A stretch of DNA of 64,000 nucleotides from Deltaproteobacteria bacterium (GCA_020850995.1 JADZDP010000104.1:1-64000), one strand, 5' to 3'; shown: positions 10,394 through 21,068, counted from the first letter of the stretch. Program-made: numbers and translations. Notes: generated from the letters alone by a model not told the origin.

Positions 10394-11562
10394 ACGCACC
10401 GACCGAGAACGTGAACGTGAACCTGCACCCGAACGTGACCGTCAGCGCGCGCGCGAGCGCGGCCAACCGCCGCATCGAGCGCACGCTCAATGGCGTGGTC
10501 CGCGGCTACGACGCACTCATGGGGAAGCTCGGCCTCGGCGGGCGCAAGGCGCCCTACGACGACCACGCCTACGAGTTCGTTGGCGGCGCGCGCGATGAGT
10601 TGCGCGCCAAGCACTACGACAAGAGCCTGCGCTTGCTGTGGAAGGCCGAGCGCGAGATGCCCTGGTCCACCTTCCACGACTGCTCGGCGGAGGAGCAAAC
10701 GCTCATGCAGCTCGCAGACGACGCGCTCAACGCCGCGGAGCGAGCACAAATGCAGCGCATCGGCAGCGCTGAGTACAAGGCATTGCTCGATCGTAGCTAC
10801 ACGCGAGAGGAGAAAGAGGCCATCGTGCAGGTGCTCTCGGCCATCGGGCACGGCGAGGCCTATGCCTGGCTGGTGTCAACCGAGGTCTTGATGAACGTCA
10901 AGAGCACCGGCGCCAAGGCGGCGCTGACCATGCAGGTGCTCGAGGAAGCCAAGCACTTCGTGGTGCTGCGCGAGCTGCTCCGTGCGTTCGACGTGCCGGT
11001 GCCGCGGCAGAGCGTCTGGGAGTACCTGCTGCTCGAGCAGGTCTACAAGGCGCGCGGGCTCGAGAAGCTCTTTGGCATGAACGTGCTCGTCGAGGGTATC
11101 GCGCTCTCGCTCTTCGGCATGCTCGGCGATCGCCCCGGCCTCGAGGTGCTTGGCCTGTTTCACCTCGACGAGTCGCGGCACACCGCGCTGCCCATCAACT
11201 ACCTCAAGGAATTCCCGCTCACGCGCTGGCAGAGCAGGAACCCGCTCTCCCGTGTGCATCGGCTGAGCCTGGTGCTGCCCACGTTGCCCTTGGTGTTTCT
11301 GCTCGAGGAGCCGCTGGCGCGCCTGGGCATCGACAGCTTCGCGCTCGGCGGCTCTGTGCTTCGCAAGGTCGGCTACCTCGCCGAGCGCGCGGGCTTCGAC
11401 CTGGCCATCGATGCGCACCAGCTCGCCAGCTCGGTCAATTGGGTGTTCAACGCCTACGCCAAACGAACCCGTGCGGGCCACGTGTGGAGCGACTACCACT
11501 TGGCCGACACTACCGTGGGAAGCGCGCTCAAAGAGGTCGAGCGCGAGATCTTCGCGGCGTGA
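10390..11562 (+). CDS. Ferritin-like/diiron-oxygenase-like protein
   Basis: Carboxylate/His motifs 'SAEEQTL', 'GEAYAWLVSTE', 'LEEAKHF', 'EGIALSLF', 'HLDESRHT'; ATGA overlap with the TetR stop. Confidence 0.65.
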   Translation: MNAPTENVNVNLHPNVTVSARASAANRRIERTLNGVVRGYDALMGKLGLGGRKAPYDDHAYEFVGGARDELRAKHYDKSLRLLWKAEREMPWSTFHDCSAEEQTLMQLADDALNAAERAQMQRIGSAEYKALLDRSYTREEKEAIVQVLSAIGHGEAYAWLVSTEVLMNVKSTGAKAALTMQVLEEAKHFVVLRELLRAFDVPVPRQSVWEYLLLEQVYKARGLEKLFGMNVLVEGIALSLFGMLGDRPGLEVLGLFHLDESRHTALPINYLKEFPLTRWQSRNPLSRVHRLSLVLPTLPLVFLLEEPLARLGIDSFALGGSVLRKVGYLAERAGFDLAIDAHQLASSVNWVFNAYAKRTRAGHVWSDYHLADTTVGSALKEVEREIFAA

Positions 11563-11680
11563 CCCGCGACGGGAAGTCGCACCGCGCGCCGCCGAGCGTT
11601 CGTGCGGCGGCGTGGTCGGCGCTACGGCCGCGCGGCGACACCCGCGTTCGCGCGCGCACCGTCGGTGAGTGCGGTGCCCA

Positions 11681-14600
11681 TCAGCTCGCGACGCAATTGT
11701 CGGGGCAGCCGCTGCCCCCCATGAGGTCGCCGTCGTCGCAGGTCTCGTTGACGTTCACGACGCCGTTGCCGCAGCGCTCGAGCGTGCAATTGTTTGAGCA
11801 CCCGTCATTGTCTATGCCGTTCGCGTCGTCGCACTGTTCGAAGCCGTCGACCACGCCGTTGCCACACGTCGCGCCGCTAAAGCAGCCTGTGGTGTCGATC
11901 AAGCACCCCGCGGTGCAGCGAAGCGTGCCGCCCACGTTGGCGAAGTCGATGGCGGGGAATTGCGGTGGATTGGTGCCGAGGCTCGCGCACGTCGCCGATC
12001 CGGTGATGAACTCGACGCCATCGGGATCGCACTGCTCGGTACCGTCGAGCACGCCGTTCACCGTGCACTCGGTGCCGCCGCTCGGTACGCAGAGGTCGCG
12101 AGCGAAGGCACAGCTCACGGGGTCACAGAACATGGTGCCGGTGTACGGCGCCGGGCACGCCGCCGAGCCGCCGTTGCTCTCGCACGCGGGCTCTTCACCG
12201 TTCTGCACCAGCCCGTCGCCGCAGGTGGCCGCGGGCTCGGGTGCAACCGACGCGTGAATTCGGTAGTTCGTGAAGCCGCCGCTGATGTTCTGGGCCTCGA
12301 TGACGTACTCACCGGCCGGGAGCGACAGCGGCGGCTGTTGCTGCCCGACGCCGAGGCCGGGGCATTGGTTGCCCGCCTCGACGGTGCTCTTCGCAACTAC
12401 CGTCGCACGCCCGCGCTCACGCACGGTGAGCTCGATGCTGTCGCTGCCGCTGCACGTGGTGGGCAAGGCGGTGCGCACGGTGGCAACAGCGAGGAACCCG
12501 TCGACGGGGAGCGTGACGAAGAAGCGATCGCGATCCGCGGACGACACGCTCGCCGTCGTGCTGCCGTTGAGCGACGGAGTGACGCCGACGCCGTTGGCGT
12601 TGCCATCCGTGTTGTTCGGCTCGAGCTCGTTGACGGTCGCCGTCACCAGCAGGTCCTCGGTGCCGCAGCCGAAGGGCACGCCCGTGGGGGTTCGCAGGCA
12701 GACGCTCCATGGCCCGGGCGAGAGCGGTGCGACGTTGACGCTCAGGTTCGAGATGCCGGTGGCGCTGAGCGCGCGCTGGAACGATGGCTCCATGCCGTGG
12801 ATGGCGGCGATGGGCGCGACGTCGAGATCGCCGCCGAGCTGCACCTGCAGCGCGCTCGGGTTGAGCGACCACGCGACCTCCACCAGGCCAGCGCCGGGCT
12901 CGACGTTGGCCACCGATGGCACGAAGAGCGGGACAGAGATGGGCTGCGTGATCTCGCGCCCATCGGTGCGCAGGGTGAGCCGCACGTCGCCGTCGAGCGG
13001 TAACGCACCGCTGGTCAGATCGACGATGACATCGCCGGAGTTCACCTCCACATTCGCCGTGATCGGCGTCAGCGTCGGACCGATGACGGCGTTGGGCGTG
13101 CCGCCAGTGAACGAGGCGAGGCTGACATCGGGGATCGTGAGGCGCAGCTCACGTTTGACGGCAGCCTGCGCATCGAAGGCCACGCCGCGCGGCATCGCGC
13201 CGGGGTAGCCGGGGTTCTCCGGCTGGGCGCCAGTGACGACGAGGGGTGGGACCTTCACCGTCGCCAGGTTCGCCATGGTCGCGAAGTTGAGGTAGCTCAG
13301 GGTGACCTGGTAGGTCTCACCGGGGAGCAGGTCCGAGGCCGGCACGCCCCCGCACAAGAGCGCGGTCTCGGTCTTCAGGTCGGGCGTACACGACGCGATC
13401 GCCGCCGTGCTGATGCCGGCGAGATCGATGGCGGCCACATCGTCGCCGCCGAGCATGTCACCGATGACGTGCAGCGCCATGGTGCCGTTTGTGAGGGGGA
13501 TGACCTCGGTGAAGGTGACCGTGGGGTTGACGGCGAGCAGGTCGCCGGCCGGCACCTGGCGTGCGCCGTAATTGATGATGAGCGCGTGGCTGCCTGGCGG
13601 GATCGCTAGCGGCAGCGCCACGCGAAGGGCGCTCTCGCCGACCACGAGAATGGTGCCAATGAAGGCGCCGATGGTGACGCTGGTCGGGAGCGCGAAGGCG
13701 AGGTTCGATCCGCTGATGACGATCTCGTCACCGCCGACGCTCGCGTGCACCACGGCGGGGCTCACGCCGGCCACCGCAGGGGCCGGCGCCAGCTCGAAGG
13801 CGATGGCGTCGGTGCGCGCACCATCGACGAGCTGGAGCACCAGCGGCCCCACCGGCAGGGCGTCGGTGTCGACGTCAACCATGAGCTGCGCGCCGCTCAA
13901 GAACGTCACTGCCGCCGGAACCCCCTCGATGAAGGCGTTGGTGCTGACCGTGAAATTGGCGCCGCTCACCTGGACCTGCAGGATGCCGCTGTCTTCCGTG
14001 AGGATCGGCGGGTCCACGGTGTCGATGTCGAGCGGCGCCATCGGCGGAGGGACCACCTGCAACACGCCAACGTCGCTCAGTCCGTCGGGGTTGGTCACGC
14101 GCACGGTGTAGATGCCGTCGGGGAACGACGAGGGATCAATCTGGATGATGGTCGGCGGGCTGGCGCCCGTGATCGACACCCCCGCGCCGTTGAGCGTGAC
14201 CACGGCGCCCGCCTGAAAGCCCGTGCCGTTGAGCTGCACGAAGGTGGTGCCTTGCACGACCTGCGACGGAGCGACCATCTGCAGCAGTGGAGGCGGTGAC
14301 ACCGCCGGGACAATCTCGACCACGCCCACGTCGCTCTGCCCGTCGGGGTTGCTCACGCGTACGGCGTAGACACCTGGGCCAAACGCCGAAGGGTCGATGG
14401 TGATGAACAGCGGAGGCGCCTCTCCCGTGACCGAGACTGCGGCGCCGTTCAAGGTCACGTCGGCGCCGGCCTGGAAGTCGATGCCCTGCAACTGCACCAC
14501 GGTGGTGCCTTGCGCGAAGGTGGCGGGGTTGACGGTGAAGAGCGAGGGCGGCGGGTCGAGCAGGCTGCCTGGCGGGTGCACCAGCAGCGAGGCCGCGGCG

Positions 14601-17600
14601 ACCTGGGCATCGAGGTTCTGCACCTCCACCACCACCGTCCCCGGGGCGAGCCCGGCGCTGTCCACGTCGATGAACACGCTGGTGCTGGTCCACGACGTTG
14701 GAGTGACGGGGAACCCGCCCACGAACACGCCGAGCGGGGGCGCGTCGAAGTTGAAGCCGCGGACCTCCACCGTGTGGATGCCGGTGTTCTGGGTCAGCGC
14801 TGCGGGGTTCAAGAGCTCGATGGTGGGGCGGCCAGGTCCCCCGGGCGGGACGACGTTCAGGATGTCGCCGTCGCTTTGGCCGTCGCCGTTTTGCACCTCT
14901 ACCAGGTGTGCGCCGGGGCTGAGGTAGAGCGAGCTCACCGTGACGGTGTCGGGGCTGATGAGCGCGGGCTCATAGGCGCCGTCGACGAAGACCACGCCGC
15001 CGACGTCGTCGAAGTCTGCACCGCTGATGGTGAGCTGCTGCGGGTTCTCCGCGGGGAAGGGCTCTGGCGCGAGCGTGATGATGCGCGGCCCCACGGCGCG
15101 CGCCGTCACCACTAGCACGTCGCGTTGACCGTCGGGGTTCAGCACCTCGACGACGTGATCTCCAGCGTCCACGTATACGGTGGGCAGCAGGATGTCGGTG
15201 GTGGAGGTGAGCGGAGCGATGGGTACGATCTCACCGTCGAGCAGCACCTCGGTCTCCTGCAGATCGAGCGGGTCGTCGACGAAGTCGGCGCCGTAGAGCG
15301 TCACGGGGACGTCGGTGTTCGCGGGGAAGAGCGCCGGCTGCGCGATGAACAAGCGCGGCGGCGGTGCCAGCACGGCGCCGGGAACCAGCACGGTCAGGAC
15401 CGCAGCAGCTCGTCGCCCGTCGGCGTTCTCCACCTCCACCAACACGCTGCCCGGCGGCAGGTACTGCACGTCGATGACGATGGACGTGGCGGTGGGCAGC
15501 CCCACCAGGGTGGCGGGCGCTCCGTTGAGGCGCACGGCGGGCGACGAGAAGCCCGCGCCCAGGATCTGCACCTCTGCGATGCCGTCGTCGGTCTCGAACA
15601 CCGCAGGGCTCAGCGCGGCGATGCTGGGTGCGGGCGCGTAGGGCGCAACCACCAGCGCAACGCGAGCGGCCTGGCCGTCGGGGTTCCTCAGCTCCAGTGT
15701 GGCCAAGCCGGCGGCGACGCCGGGCGCCTGCCCGAACAGCTGCGCGGCGTTCGACGCCTCGCGGTCGATGGCGACGGGGGCGCCGCCGAGGGTCAGCTCC
15801 GCGCCCACCGGGTCGAAGTTGAAGCCCGTGATGGTCAGCGCGCTCGGCGCATTGGCCACCAGCGTCCCTGGGTCCACGCGCACGATCTGCGGCGAGGGCA
15901 CGGCTGGTGCGGTGTAGAGGTACTCGTCGAGCGCGGCCTGTCCGTCGCTGTTGATGACCTGGATATCGACGCGGCCCGGGCCAGCGCTGGCGACCGGTGC
16001 GTTCACCGTCACGTGATCGAACCCGCCGCTCTGGCCGCGCACCACGGCGAGATCGGCGAACACCACGTCGTGAAACACCACGGTGACCGTGGCGGTGAAG
16101 TTGCGGCCGAAGATCTCCACCATGTTGCCGCCGCTCACATCGCCGCTGTCGGGCGAGATCGACTCCACGGTGGGCGGCGGTCCTACGGGCGTGAACACGT
16201 CGATGGCGGTGCCGGCGCGCTGGCCGTCGGGGTTGACGACGGCCAAGGTCCAGACACCGGCAGCCAACGGCGGCGTGAACGCCAACAGCGACTCCGACGA
16301 TGAGCGGCTGGTGCCGGTGGCTGGCACCGCCTCCGCGCCGCTCTCGAACAGCACCGTGAGGCCGGCGCGAAACCCGCTGCCGTCGACGACCAGCACCGCG
16401 CCGCCGTCGCTGCTGACACGTGCCGGGAAGACGCTCGCGATGGCCGGCGAGGGGATCGCGTACGTGAAGCCGTCGATCAGCGTGCCGGCCTGGCCGTCGG
16501 CGTTCACCACCACCACGTCCACCGGTCCGGCCGTGGCGCCGGCCGGCGCCACACACGTGAGCGCGCTGGCCGGTGGCGCGGTGATGGCGACGTCGGTTGC
16601 TTCGCGCGCGCCAAAGAACACGCGCGCGTCGGCCAGGAAACGGGTGCCCGTGAGCGTCACCGCGGCACCCCCGTCGACGCTGCCGCTGCTCGGGCTCACG
16701 CTCGTGACCGTGGGGGCGTCACCGTCGGGCACGAGGTAACGGAAGGTGAGCGCGTTGGACGCGGCCCCGAGGTGCTGCGTGCCGTCGGCGTCATCGAGGG
16801 CGAGGCGGTTGCGCACGCGCAGCGCCACGGTGCTGGGGTCGTCGACGTCAGCGGCGGGGGGCGCGCTGACCAGCAGGGTCTCCGCGTCCTGCACGACGGC
16901 CTCGACGGGGAGGTCGCCAAAGAACGCGAGCGGCGGTCCGTAGCGCGCCGAGAAGAAGGTGCCGCGAATCGCCACGGCCGCGTCTCCCCCGGTGGTCGGC
17001 GCCACATCGGGCGCCACCGCCTCCAAGCGCGGCGCTGGGGGATCGTAGGTGTAGCCCTCGGGCAGCGTGGCCGCTTGCCCGTCGCCGCCGTCCTCGAGGG
17101 AGGGGTTCTGCACCACGAGGGTCGCGGGGTTCTTCCCGACCTCGAGGGAGCCGGGCGGCACGCGGCAGGTGATGGTGGACCCACCGTGCTCGTCCTCTTC
17201 CACCACGTTGACGTCGAGGCACGAGAAGCCCGCAAAGGTGACGGTGGCGCCCGTGACGAAGCCTCGACCGCGCAGGGTCACGTTCTGCCCACCCTCCAAG
17301 GGACCGCGCGCGGGGTCGACCGGGTCGTCGTCGGCGAACTCGGGGCCGCGCGAGACGCGGCAGCCAAGCTCGAAGGGCACGCGCTCGGGCGCCGCCGCCA
17401 AGCCGCCGGGGATGGCGGCGGTGGGCTCGGAGGCTTCGATGCGTCCGAGGATCACGGCCACGCGCGACGTGCCGTCGCTGTCGTTCTCGAGCTCGGCCGC
17501 CTCGGCAGAGCTGCCGGCCTGCGAGGAGAGGCAGGTCGCGCACGCCAGACCGCTGACGGCCCCGCCATCGTCGAGCGTCACGATCGCCATGTCCACGTCG

Positions 17601-18796
17601 CTGGTGAGACCGCCGAGGGAGACGGAGAAACGGTGTCCCGCGGGGATGTCCGCGATGAAGGCGGCGTCAGCGGGAATGGCGACGCGGCTCGCGCCGTCGG
17701 GGGCGTCGAGCACGAGCACAGCGCCAGCGTCGTTGCGCGCGAGGCCCGACGCGACGCCGCCGTTGTCGCTGGTGATGGACAAGCCGGAGAAGAGCGGGTC
17801 GCGCGGGAACGGTCGAGCGCTCACGCCGGCGCCGTCTTGCAGCAGCAGCGTCGTCAGCGTCGGCTCCACGTACGTCGGGTCCGCCGGCGACAGATCGCCG
17901 TCGGCGTTGGCAATGACCTTGGAGCGCACGGCCTGGCGCACACCGGTGCGCGTGTCTTCCACCACCACCTGCACGGCGCCGGTGGCGAGGAAGGGGTTGC
18001 GCGGCGCGAACGAGATAGCGAGCAGCTCCTCGCTGGTGGGTGGGATCGGGGCGAGGAAGTCGGTGGCGGCGAGGGACCGGCGCGGCGCAAACGCGGCCAG
18101 CCCCGCCGACGAGAACTGCGAGAGCGCGACGCCGGGCGCATCGATGACGTCGACGGACAGGACGCGCACCGGGTTGTCGCCCAGGTTTTCGAGCACGATG
18201 ACCTGACGGGCGAACTCGCCGAGGCCGATGCCCGATGCGAATTGTAGCGTCGAGGGTGCGGCGTCGATGGCGAGCGCTTGCGGCGCGGGATCGATGCCGC
18301 GCCCACCGGCGCCCTCGGGCAGGAGGTCGAGGATGTTGGAGGTGCCGTTGCGGTTGGCGTCGAACACGACGGCGCAGCGGGCGTCTGGTCCGGCGGCGCA
18401 CGATTCGAACTGCGCGCCCTCGGGGAAGCCGACGTAGGTGGGCTGCCCCGGCGCGACGTCGATGGACGTGGTCACGGCGCCGAGCAACACCTCGTCGGCG
18501 TCGGCGGCGAAGCGCCCATACACCCGCAAGCTGAGCTCGTGGCTCCCCGCTCGCTGCACGTTCTGCAGCGCGAGGTCGCCGCTCACGGTGCCGCGCTCGA
18601 CGTGGAGCGAGACCTCGGTCTCCTCGAGCAGCGCGTCCGACACCGCCAAGGTGGCCCGTAACAGCGCGCGCTGCTCCTCGGGGAGCTCCTCGAGCTCGAG
18701 GGCGCCGGGGATGGGGATCTCCTGCGCGGGCGGCGCTGGGCACGCGGCCAGCATCGCGAAGGCGAGCGCGCATGATGAACGAAGGATCGACGTCAT
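11681..18796 (-). CDS. Giant surface lipoprotein with many IPT/TIG repeats, PPC-like domain and C-terminal Cys-rich repeats
   Basis: Start MTSILRSSCALAFAMLAAC (18796); repeated 'V.NPDGQ' TIG motifs; 'ELEPNNTDGNANGVG..DRDRFFVTL' PPC-like; 'CGNGVVDGFEQCDDANGIDNDGCSNNC'. N-terminal ~250 aa paralogous to the 122-8386 product. Confidence 0.88.
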   Translation of the reverse strand: MTSILRSSCALAFAMLAACPAPPAQEIPIPGALELEELPEEQRALLRATLAVSDALLEETEVSLHVERGTVSGDLALQNVQRAGSHELSLRVYGRFAADADEVLLGAVTTSIDVAPGQPTYVGFPEGAQFESCAAGPDARCAVVFDANRNGTSNILDLLPEGAGGRGIDPAPQALAIDAAPSTLQFASGIGLGEFARQVIVLENLGDNPVRVLSVDVIDAPGVALSQFSSAGLAAFAPRRSLAATDFLAPIPPTSEELLAISFAPRNPFLATGAVQVVVEDTRTGVRQAVRSKVIANADGDLSPADPTYVEPTLTTLLLQDGAGVSARPFPRDPLFSGLSITSDNGGVASGLARNDAGAVLVLDAPDGASRVAIPADAAFIADIPAGHRFSVSLGGLTSDVDMAIVTLDDGGAVSGLACATCLSSQAGSSAEAAELENDSDGTSRVAVILGRIEASEPTAAIPGGLAAAPERVPFELGCRVSRGPEFADDDPVDPARGPLEGGQNVTLRGRGFVTGATVTFAGFSCLDVNVVEEDEHGGSTITCRVPPGSLEVGKNPATLVVQNPSLEDGGDGQAATLPEGYTYDPPAPRLEAVAPDVAPTTGGDAAVAIRGTFFSARYGPPLAFFGDLPVEAVVQDAETLLVSAPPAADVDDPSTVALRVRNRLALDDADGTQHLGAASNALTFRYLVPDGDAPTVTSVSPSSGSVDGGAAVTLTGTRFLADARVFFGAREATDVAITAPPASALTCVAPAGATAGPVDVVVVNADGQAGTLIDGFTYAIPSPAIASVFPARVSSDGGAVLVVDGSGFRAGLTVLFESGAEAVPATGTSRSSSESLLAFTPPLAAGVWTLAVVNPDGQRAGTAIDVFTPVGPPPTVESISPDSGDVSGGNMVEIFGRNFTATVTVVFHDVVFADLAVVRGQSGGFDHVTVNAPVASAGPGRVDIQVINSDGQAALDEYLYTAPAVPSPQIVRVDPGTLVANAPSALTITGFNFDPVGAELTLGGAPVAIDREASNAAQLFGQAPGVAAGLATLELRNPDGQAARVALVVAPYAPAPSIAALSPAVFETDDGIAEVQILGAGFSSPAVRLNGAPATLVGLPTATSIVIDVQYLPPGSVLVEVENADGRRAAAVLTVLVPGAVLAPPPRLFIAQPALFPANTDVPVTLYGADFVDDPLDLQETEVLLDGEIVPIAPLTSTTDILLPTVYVDAGDHVVEVLNPDGQRDVLVVTARAVGPRIITLAPEPFPAENPQQLTISGADFDDVGGVVFVDGAYEPALISPDTVTVSSLYLSPGAHLVEVQNGDGQSDGDILNVVPPGGPGRPTIELLNPAALTQNTGIHTVEVRGFNFDAPPLGVFVGGFPVTPTSWTSTSVFIDVDSAGLAPGTVVVEVQNLDAQVAAASLLVHPPGSLLDPPPSLFTVNPATFAQGTTVVQLQGIDFQAGADVTLNGAAVSVTGEAPPLFITIDPSAFGPGVYAVRVSNPDGQSDVGVVEIVPAVSPPPLLQMVAPSQVVQGTTFVQLNGTGFQAGAVVTLNGAGVSITGASPPTIIQIDPSSFPDGIYTVRVTNPDGLSDVGVLQVVPPPMAPLDIDTVDPPILTEDSGILQVQVSGANFTVSTNAFIEGVPAAVTFLSGAQLMVDVDTDALPVGPLVLQLVDGARTDAIAFELAPAPAVAGVSPAVVHASVGGDEIVISGSNLAFALPTSVTIGAFIGTILVVGESALRVALPLAIPPGSHALIINYGARQVPAGDLLAVNPTVTFTEVIPLTNGTMALHVIGDMLGGDDVAAIDLAGISTAAIASCTPDLKTETALLCGGVPASDLLPGETYQVTLSYLNFATMANLATVKVPPLVVTGAQPENPGYPGAMPRGVAFDAQAAVKRELRLTIPDVSLASFTGGTPNAVIGPTLTPITANVEVNSGDVIVDLTSGALPLDGDVRLTLRTDGREITQPISVPLFVPSVANVEPGAGLVEVAWSLNPSALQVQLGGDLDVAPIAAIHGMEPSFQRALSATGISNLSVNVAPLSPGPWSVCLRTPTGVPFGCGTEDLLVTATVNELEPNNTDGNANGVGVTPSLNGSTTASVSSADRDRFFVTLPVDGFLAVATVRTALPTTCSGSDSIELTVRERGRATVVAKSTVEAGNQCPGLGVGQQQPPLSLPAGEYVIEAQNISGGFTNYRIHASVAPEPAATCGDGLVQNGEEPACESNGGSAACPAPYTGTMFCDPVSCAFARDLCVPSGGTECTVNGVLDGTEQCDPDGVEFITGSATCASLGTNPPQFPAIDFANVGGTLRCTAGCLIDTTGCFSGATCGNGVVDGFEQCDDANGIDNDGCSNNCTLERCGNGVVNVNETCDDGDLMGGSGCPDNCVAS

Positions 18797-18816
18797 GGTC
18801 GGCTCCGGAGCGAGGT

Positions 18817-19983
18817 TCAGGGCTTGGGCGCGAGCACGACGCGCGTCGGCTGCTGCGCCGTGGCGAGCGCGTACACCACGATGCCAGTGGTGGTGCCGGC
18901 GGCGAGGAGGCCGGTGCCGACGGTGGTGATCCAGAACCACGGCTGCTGCGTGAACGGGATCTCCTCGAGCACGACGCGCGCGATGGTGGTCTCGTTGTGC
19001 GTCACGATGACATCGGCGTCGTGGGGCAGGGCGCCGTCCTTCTCCACCTGCACGCGGTGAACACCCGAAGCGAGGCCGGTGATGGGCGCGCCGAGCGGAG
19101 CGGCCCCCACCTCTTTGCCGTCGACGACCACCCGAGCGCCCTCCTCGGTGAGGACGTCCACCGCGCCCAGGTGCGACGCCGCGTTGGGGCCGGCGATGAG
19201 CCGCGCGATCATCGGCCGCACCAGGGGCAACATGCCGTCGGGCGTGCCGCGCCACGCTGCTTCGGTGCGCTCGAGCACCGCCGGTACCGCGGGATCGACG
19301 AGCGAGAAGCTGAGCACGTGGGCTTCGCCCACCTTGTCGATGCTGCCCGTCAGCACGAGCTGCGCGTCGACGAGCTTGCCCACGCCGCCGATGCAGGCCA
19401 CGGTCTCACAGCCGAGCATGGCGGCGTCGGCCTTGTGCACCAGCACGCTCTTGAGCTCGTTGCGGCTGACGGCACGGTACCCGTCGAGCGCGGCCAGCTC
19501 GGCGACCGCCATGGAGGTGAGCGCATCGGCGAGCGCGTCGAGGCCGGCGCTCGCCTTGAGGTCGAGCACCGCAACGTGCTGCTCGCGCTCGAGGGGGGCG
19601 GCGGGCGCGGCCTCTGCCGCGGGCGCTTGGGTCGTTGCGGCCGCGGCCGGTAGCGCGACCACCGCCGGCACTGGCGGCGTCGGCGTGGCGCCCGCGCTCG
19701 CGGCCGCCGGCGTCGCGGTCCCTTCGATGGGGATGGTCATCGACGCAGGGCACGCGGCTTCGAGCACGGCAGTAGCGACACGTCCGGCGCCGAACGAAGA
19801 CTCCACCAACGACCACTCGGGGCCGCGGTCCTTGACCACGACGTCAGCGCCGCGCTCGAGCGACTGCCACGCGCCCTTCACGGACTGCTTGAGCGGCTTG
19901 GTGAGCTTGCAGCTCACGTCGGCGAACGCGGCCGGCGAGGTGAGCAACGCGCCGAGAGCGGCGACGACGGAGATTGCGCGCAT
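18817..19983 (-). CDS. PEGA-type protein with SH3-like N-terminus and CsgG/TolB-N-like module
   Basis: Start MRAISVVAALGALLTSPAAFADVSC; 'VAVLDLKASAGLDALADALTSMAVAEL', 'MLGCETVACIGGVGKLVDAQLVLTGS', PEGA-like 'ARVVVDGKEVGAAPLGAPITGLASGVHRVQVEKDG', C-terminal TM. Confidence 0.8.
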   Translation of the reverse strand: MRAISVVAALGALLTSPAAFADVSCKLTKPLKQSVKGAWQSLERGADVVVKDRGPEWSLVESSFGAGRVATAVLEAACPASMTIPIEGTATPAAASAGATPTPPVPAVVALPAAAATTQAPAAEAAPAAPLEREQHVAVLDLKASAGLDALADALTSMAVAELAALDGYRAVSRNELKSVLVHKADAAMLGCETVACIGGVGKLVDAQLVLTGSIDKVGEAHVLSFSLVDPAVPAVLERTEAAWRGTPDGMLPLVRPMIARLIAGPNAASHLGAVDVLTEEGARVVVDGKEVGAAPLGAPITGLASGVHRVQVEKDGALPHDADVIVTHNETTIARVVLEEIPFTQQPWFWITTVGTGLLAAGTTTGIVVYALATAQQPTRVVLAPKP

Positions 19984-20145
19984 GGGAGATCCCTCCAAGG
20001 CCCGCTCATCCTCCGACGGGGGCTGCGCCAGCTGCAACCGCGGGGCGGCGCTTGGATCCAGGGCGCCCACATGCACGCTGCCGTCTGCCACACTCCTACC
20101 AACGCGGTCCGCAGCGCGCGCTCGCCGTGACCCTCGGAGCTCTCC

Positions 20146-20784
20146 ATGCGCTTGGTGCTGCTCGCCGACACGCACACCTTCCAGGCGGATCTGGCCGGCA
20201 AGATCCCCGACGGTGACCTGCTCGTGCACGCGGGCGATTTGGGGAGGGCTGGCGATGCCGAGGAGCTGGCCGAGGTCGCGGCGTGGCTGCGCTCGCAACC
20301 GCACCGCCACAAGCTCGTGGTACCGGGCAACCACGACGCGCTCTTCGAAGACGACCCCACGCGCGCGCGAGAGATCTTCGACGGGCTGGTGGTGCTCATC
20401 GACGAAGAGGCGACGGTGGGCGGCCTGCGCGTCTACGGATCGCCCTGGACGCCGCGCTACCACTCGTGGTCGTTCATGAAGGAGCGGGGCGCGCCGCTTG
20501 CCGCGGTGTGGGCGAAGATCCCTGCCGGCCTCGACCTGTTGATCACGCACGGCCCGCCCAAAGGCGTGCTCGACGACGCGTCGAGCTATCGCGGCGGCAC
20601 CTGGGCGGGGCCCGAGCTGGCGGGGTGCGAGGACCTGGCGCGGCGCGTGGAGTTGACACGGCCGCGGGTCCACGCCTTCGGGCACATCCACGGCCGCCAG
20701 GGCGTCGTCGAGAAGAACGGCACCCGTTTCGTCAACTGCACGACCAGCGAATGCGAGCATGCGCCGGTGGTGCTGGACCTGTAG
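20146..20784 (+). CDS. Metallophosphoesterase (calcineurin-like)
   Basis: 'LLADTHTF', 'DLLVHAGDLG', 'VVPGNHDALFEDD', 'LLITHGPPKG', 'HAFGHIHGRQGV' metallophosphoesterase motifs. Confidence 0.92.
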   Translation: MRLVLLADTHTFQADLAGKIPDGDLLVHAGDLGRAGDAEELAEVAAWLRSQPHRHKLVVPGNHDALFEDDPTRAREIFDGLVVLIDEEATVGGLRVYGSPWTPRYHSWSFMKERGAPLAAVWAKIPAGLDLLITHGPPKGVLDDASSYRGGTWAGPELAGCEDLARRVELTRPRVHAFGHIHGRQGVVEKNGTRFVNCTTSECEHAPVVLDL

Positions 20785-21068
20785 CGCTGCGTGATGCGCG
20801 CGCTCAGGCGGCGAGCATCCGGCTCGGTCTCGCGCACTGCAGCTGGGAGCGCACGTCGTCGGCGCGCCCGCGCATGGACTCGTTGCGCTGCTCCACCGCA
20901 ACGCCGACGCTGATGGCGCGCGCTACCAGGATTGCCGACGAGGGAAGGAGCAGTGCCGCTGCGACAATCAGTCGCAGTACCGGATCGCCGCCATTGTTGG
21001 CATGAGGAAGAGGTCTCGGTTTGGCAGTCATTCAGCCTGCGGCCGTCGCGGCTCTTGGAGAACACCAC

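Noticed and set aside
9635-10399. 254-aa minus-strand ORF over the TetR gene
   Set aside because: Antisense frame; the TetR HTH on the plus strand is unambiguous.
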